From Metabacillus endolithicus (lineage in GTDB: Bacteria; Bacillota; Bacilli; Bacillales; Bacillaceae): 64,000 nucleotides of DNA. Shown here in pieces: positions 63,625-64,000 of this stretch. A program made the translations under genes and the position numbers. Below the pieces are notes generated by a model. That model was given only the letters and a program-made list of their open reading frames with translations. It was not told the origin of the DNA and searched no databases. The number at the start of each line of letters is the position of its first letter. The stretch's first letter is position 1. The stretch is taken from NCBI RefSeq assembly GCF_023078335.1, contig NZ_CP095550.1, positions 3,516,001 through 3,580,000 on the forward strand, in the 5' to 3' direction.

Positions 63625-64000
63625 TTAAAAAATGTTTGCAGTTTCTAAAAAAGTATCTAAAAAATGCTTGGCACTTTTAGATAAATAACGATCCTTTAAC
63701 CATATAACTGCTGATTCTGACATGATTTCTGAATCTTCTAGTTGAAGTGTGATTGTATTAGATAAATGAATTGAAGACAAAGTTGATTGTGGAACAATGG
63801 TTGCACCAACTTCTGAATCGACGAGGGAGAGAATCATAGATGCATCAGGACATTCTAGGATGACATTTGGTATAAACCCATGTCGTTTACATTCATTAAT
63901 GATGATTTCAAACTGACCTTTACCATTAATACGGTGTAATAATAACAATGGAAAGTCTTTTATTTCGTTCATTTTTACTGATGTTCGATCCCCGATACGT
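63625..64000 (-). CDS. LysR-type regulator, C-terminal part (cut by window end)
   Basis: The reverse frame is open to base 64000 and lacks a start there, so the gene continues past the right edge. The visible ~124 residues are the end of a LysR effector-binding domain: IKDFPLLLLHRINGKGQFE, CKRHGFIPNVILECPDASMIL, VDSEVGATIVPQSTL, and SESAVIWLKDRYLSKSAKHFLDTF. The DNA-binding domain lies outside. It is probably a regulator of the aromatic degradation genes, by context. Confidence 0.85.
   Translation of the reverse strand, partial: RIGDRTSVKMNEIKDFPLLLLHRINGKGQFEIIINECKRHGFIPNVILECPDASMILSLVDSEVGATIVPQSTLSSIHLSNTITLQLEDSEIMSESAVIWLKDRYLSKSAKHFLDTFLETANIF

Overview
The window looks like chromosome from a low-GC, endospore-forming Bacillaceae species. 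The gene order follows the Bacillus subtilis yjbG-yjcJ segment closely: pepF, spxH, yjbI, cwlQ, yjbK, yjbL, relQ, NAD kinase, yjbO, prpE, yjbQ, the thiamine operon, fabI, cotO, cotZYXWV, yjcA, spoVIF, yjcD, yjcF-G-H, metI-metC. Local insertions break this order, and other chromosomal blocks are joined on afterwards (yraD-yraE-adhB-yraF-yraG and ywaE-tyrZ). The species cannot be named from the sequence alone.

Layout. 1-7.6 kb holds a cardiolipin synthase cut by the left edge, coiA, an oligoendopeptidase F with a possible signal peptide, the small RNA RoxS/RsaE with its redox control sites, a NUDIX hydrolase, and the spxH-yjbI pair. 7.9-18 kb holds a lytic transglycosylase, a CYTH protein, RelQ, NAD kinase, a pseudouridine synthase, PrpE, an extra SEDS (RodA/FtsW) protein, MgtE and the YjbQ antiporter. 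18-23.5 kb is a TPP-riboswitch-controlled thiazole/thiamine operon (tenI, thiO, thiS, thiG, thiF, thiD) followed by thiE. FabI with a FapR-like operator and an EAL phosphodiesterase follow. 25.6-32.6 kb is a sporulation block (cotO, cotZ, cotY, cotX, cotW, cotV, yjcA, small spore-type peptides, spoVIF) containing a 52-bp palindromic repeat array. 32.8-41 kb has the YjcD helicase, an MBL hydrolase, two DUF421 proteins (one at 31 kb), a DUF3231 protein and yjcFGH. 41-47.2 kb is sulfur metabolism: an ssu-type ABC importer, a SCO1 lipoprotein, and a SAM riboswitch driving metI-metC. The riboswitch P3 arm is interrupted by a ~250-bp MITE-like element. 47.3-49.7 kb is the CotF-like/alcohol dehydrogenase spore-coat cluster. 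49.8-54.5 kb has a second-type FtsZ, an orphan TAXI binding protein, tRNA-Val(GAC) beside an integrase scar, a HAD hydrolase and a MarR regulator. 54.5-64 kb has a T-box-regulated tyrZ, a chemotaxis receptor, decayed gene fragments, a sodium symporter with its small accessory protein, and the edge of a homoprotocatechuate (4-hydroxyphenylacetate) degradation cluster with GntR and LysR regulators.

A strong global signal is that at least nine otherwise well-conserved genes carry single-base frameshifts, nearly all at short homopolymers (coiA, prpE, cotO, a DUF421 gene, yjcD, ftsZ, ywaE, and the symporter twice). The tenI-thiO in-frame fusion may be a tenth. Uncorrected sequencing indels are the simplest reading. 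These loci are typed as pseudogenes below only because the reading frame given here is broken; most are probably functional genes. The most novel structural observations are the MITE inside the SAM riboswitch, and ~51-52-bp-phased palindromic repeats found at the three longest convergent gene junctions.
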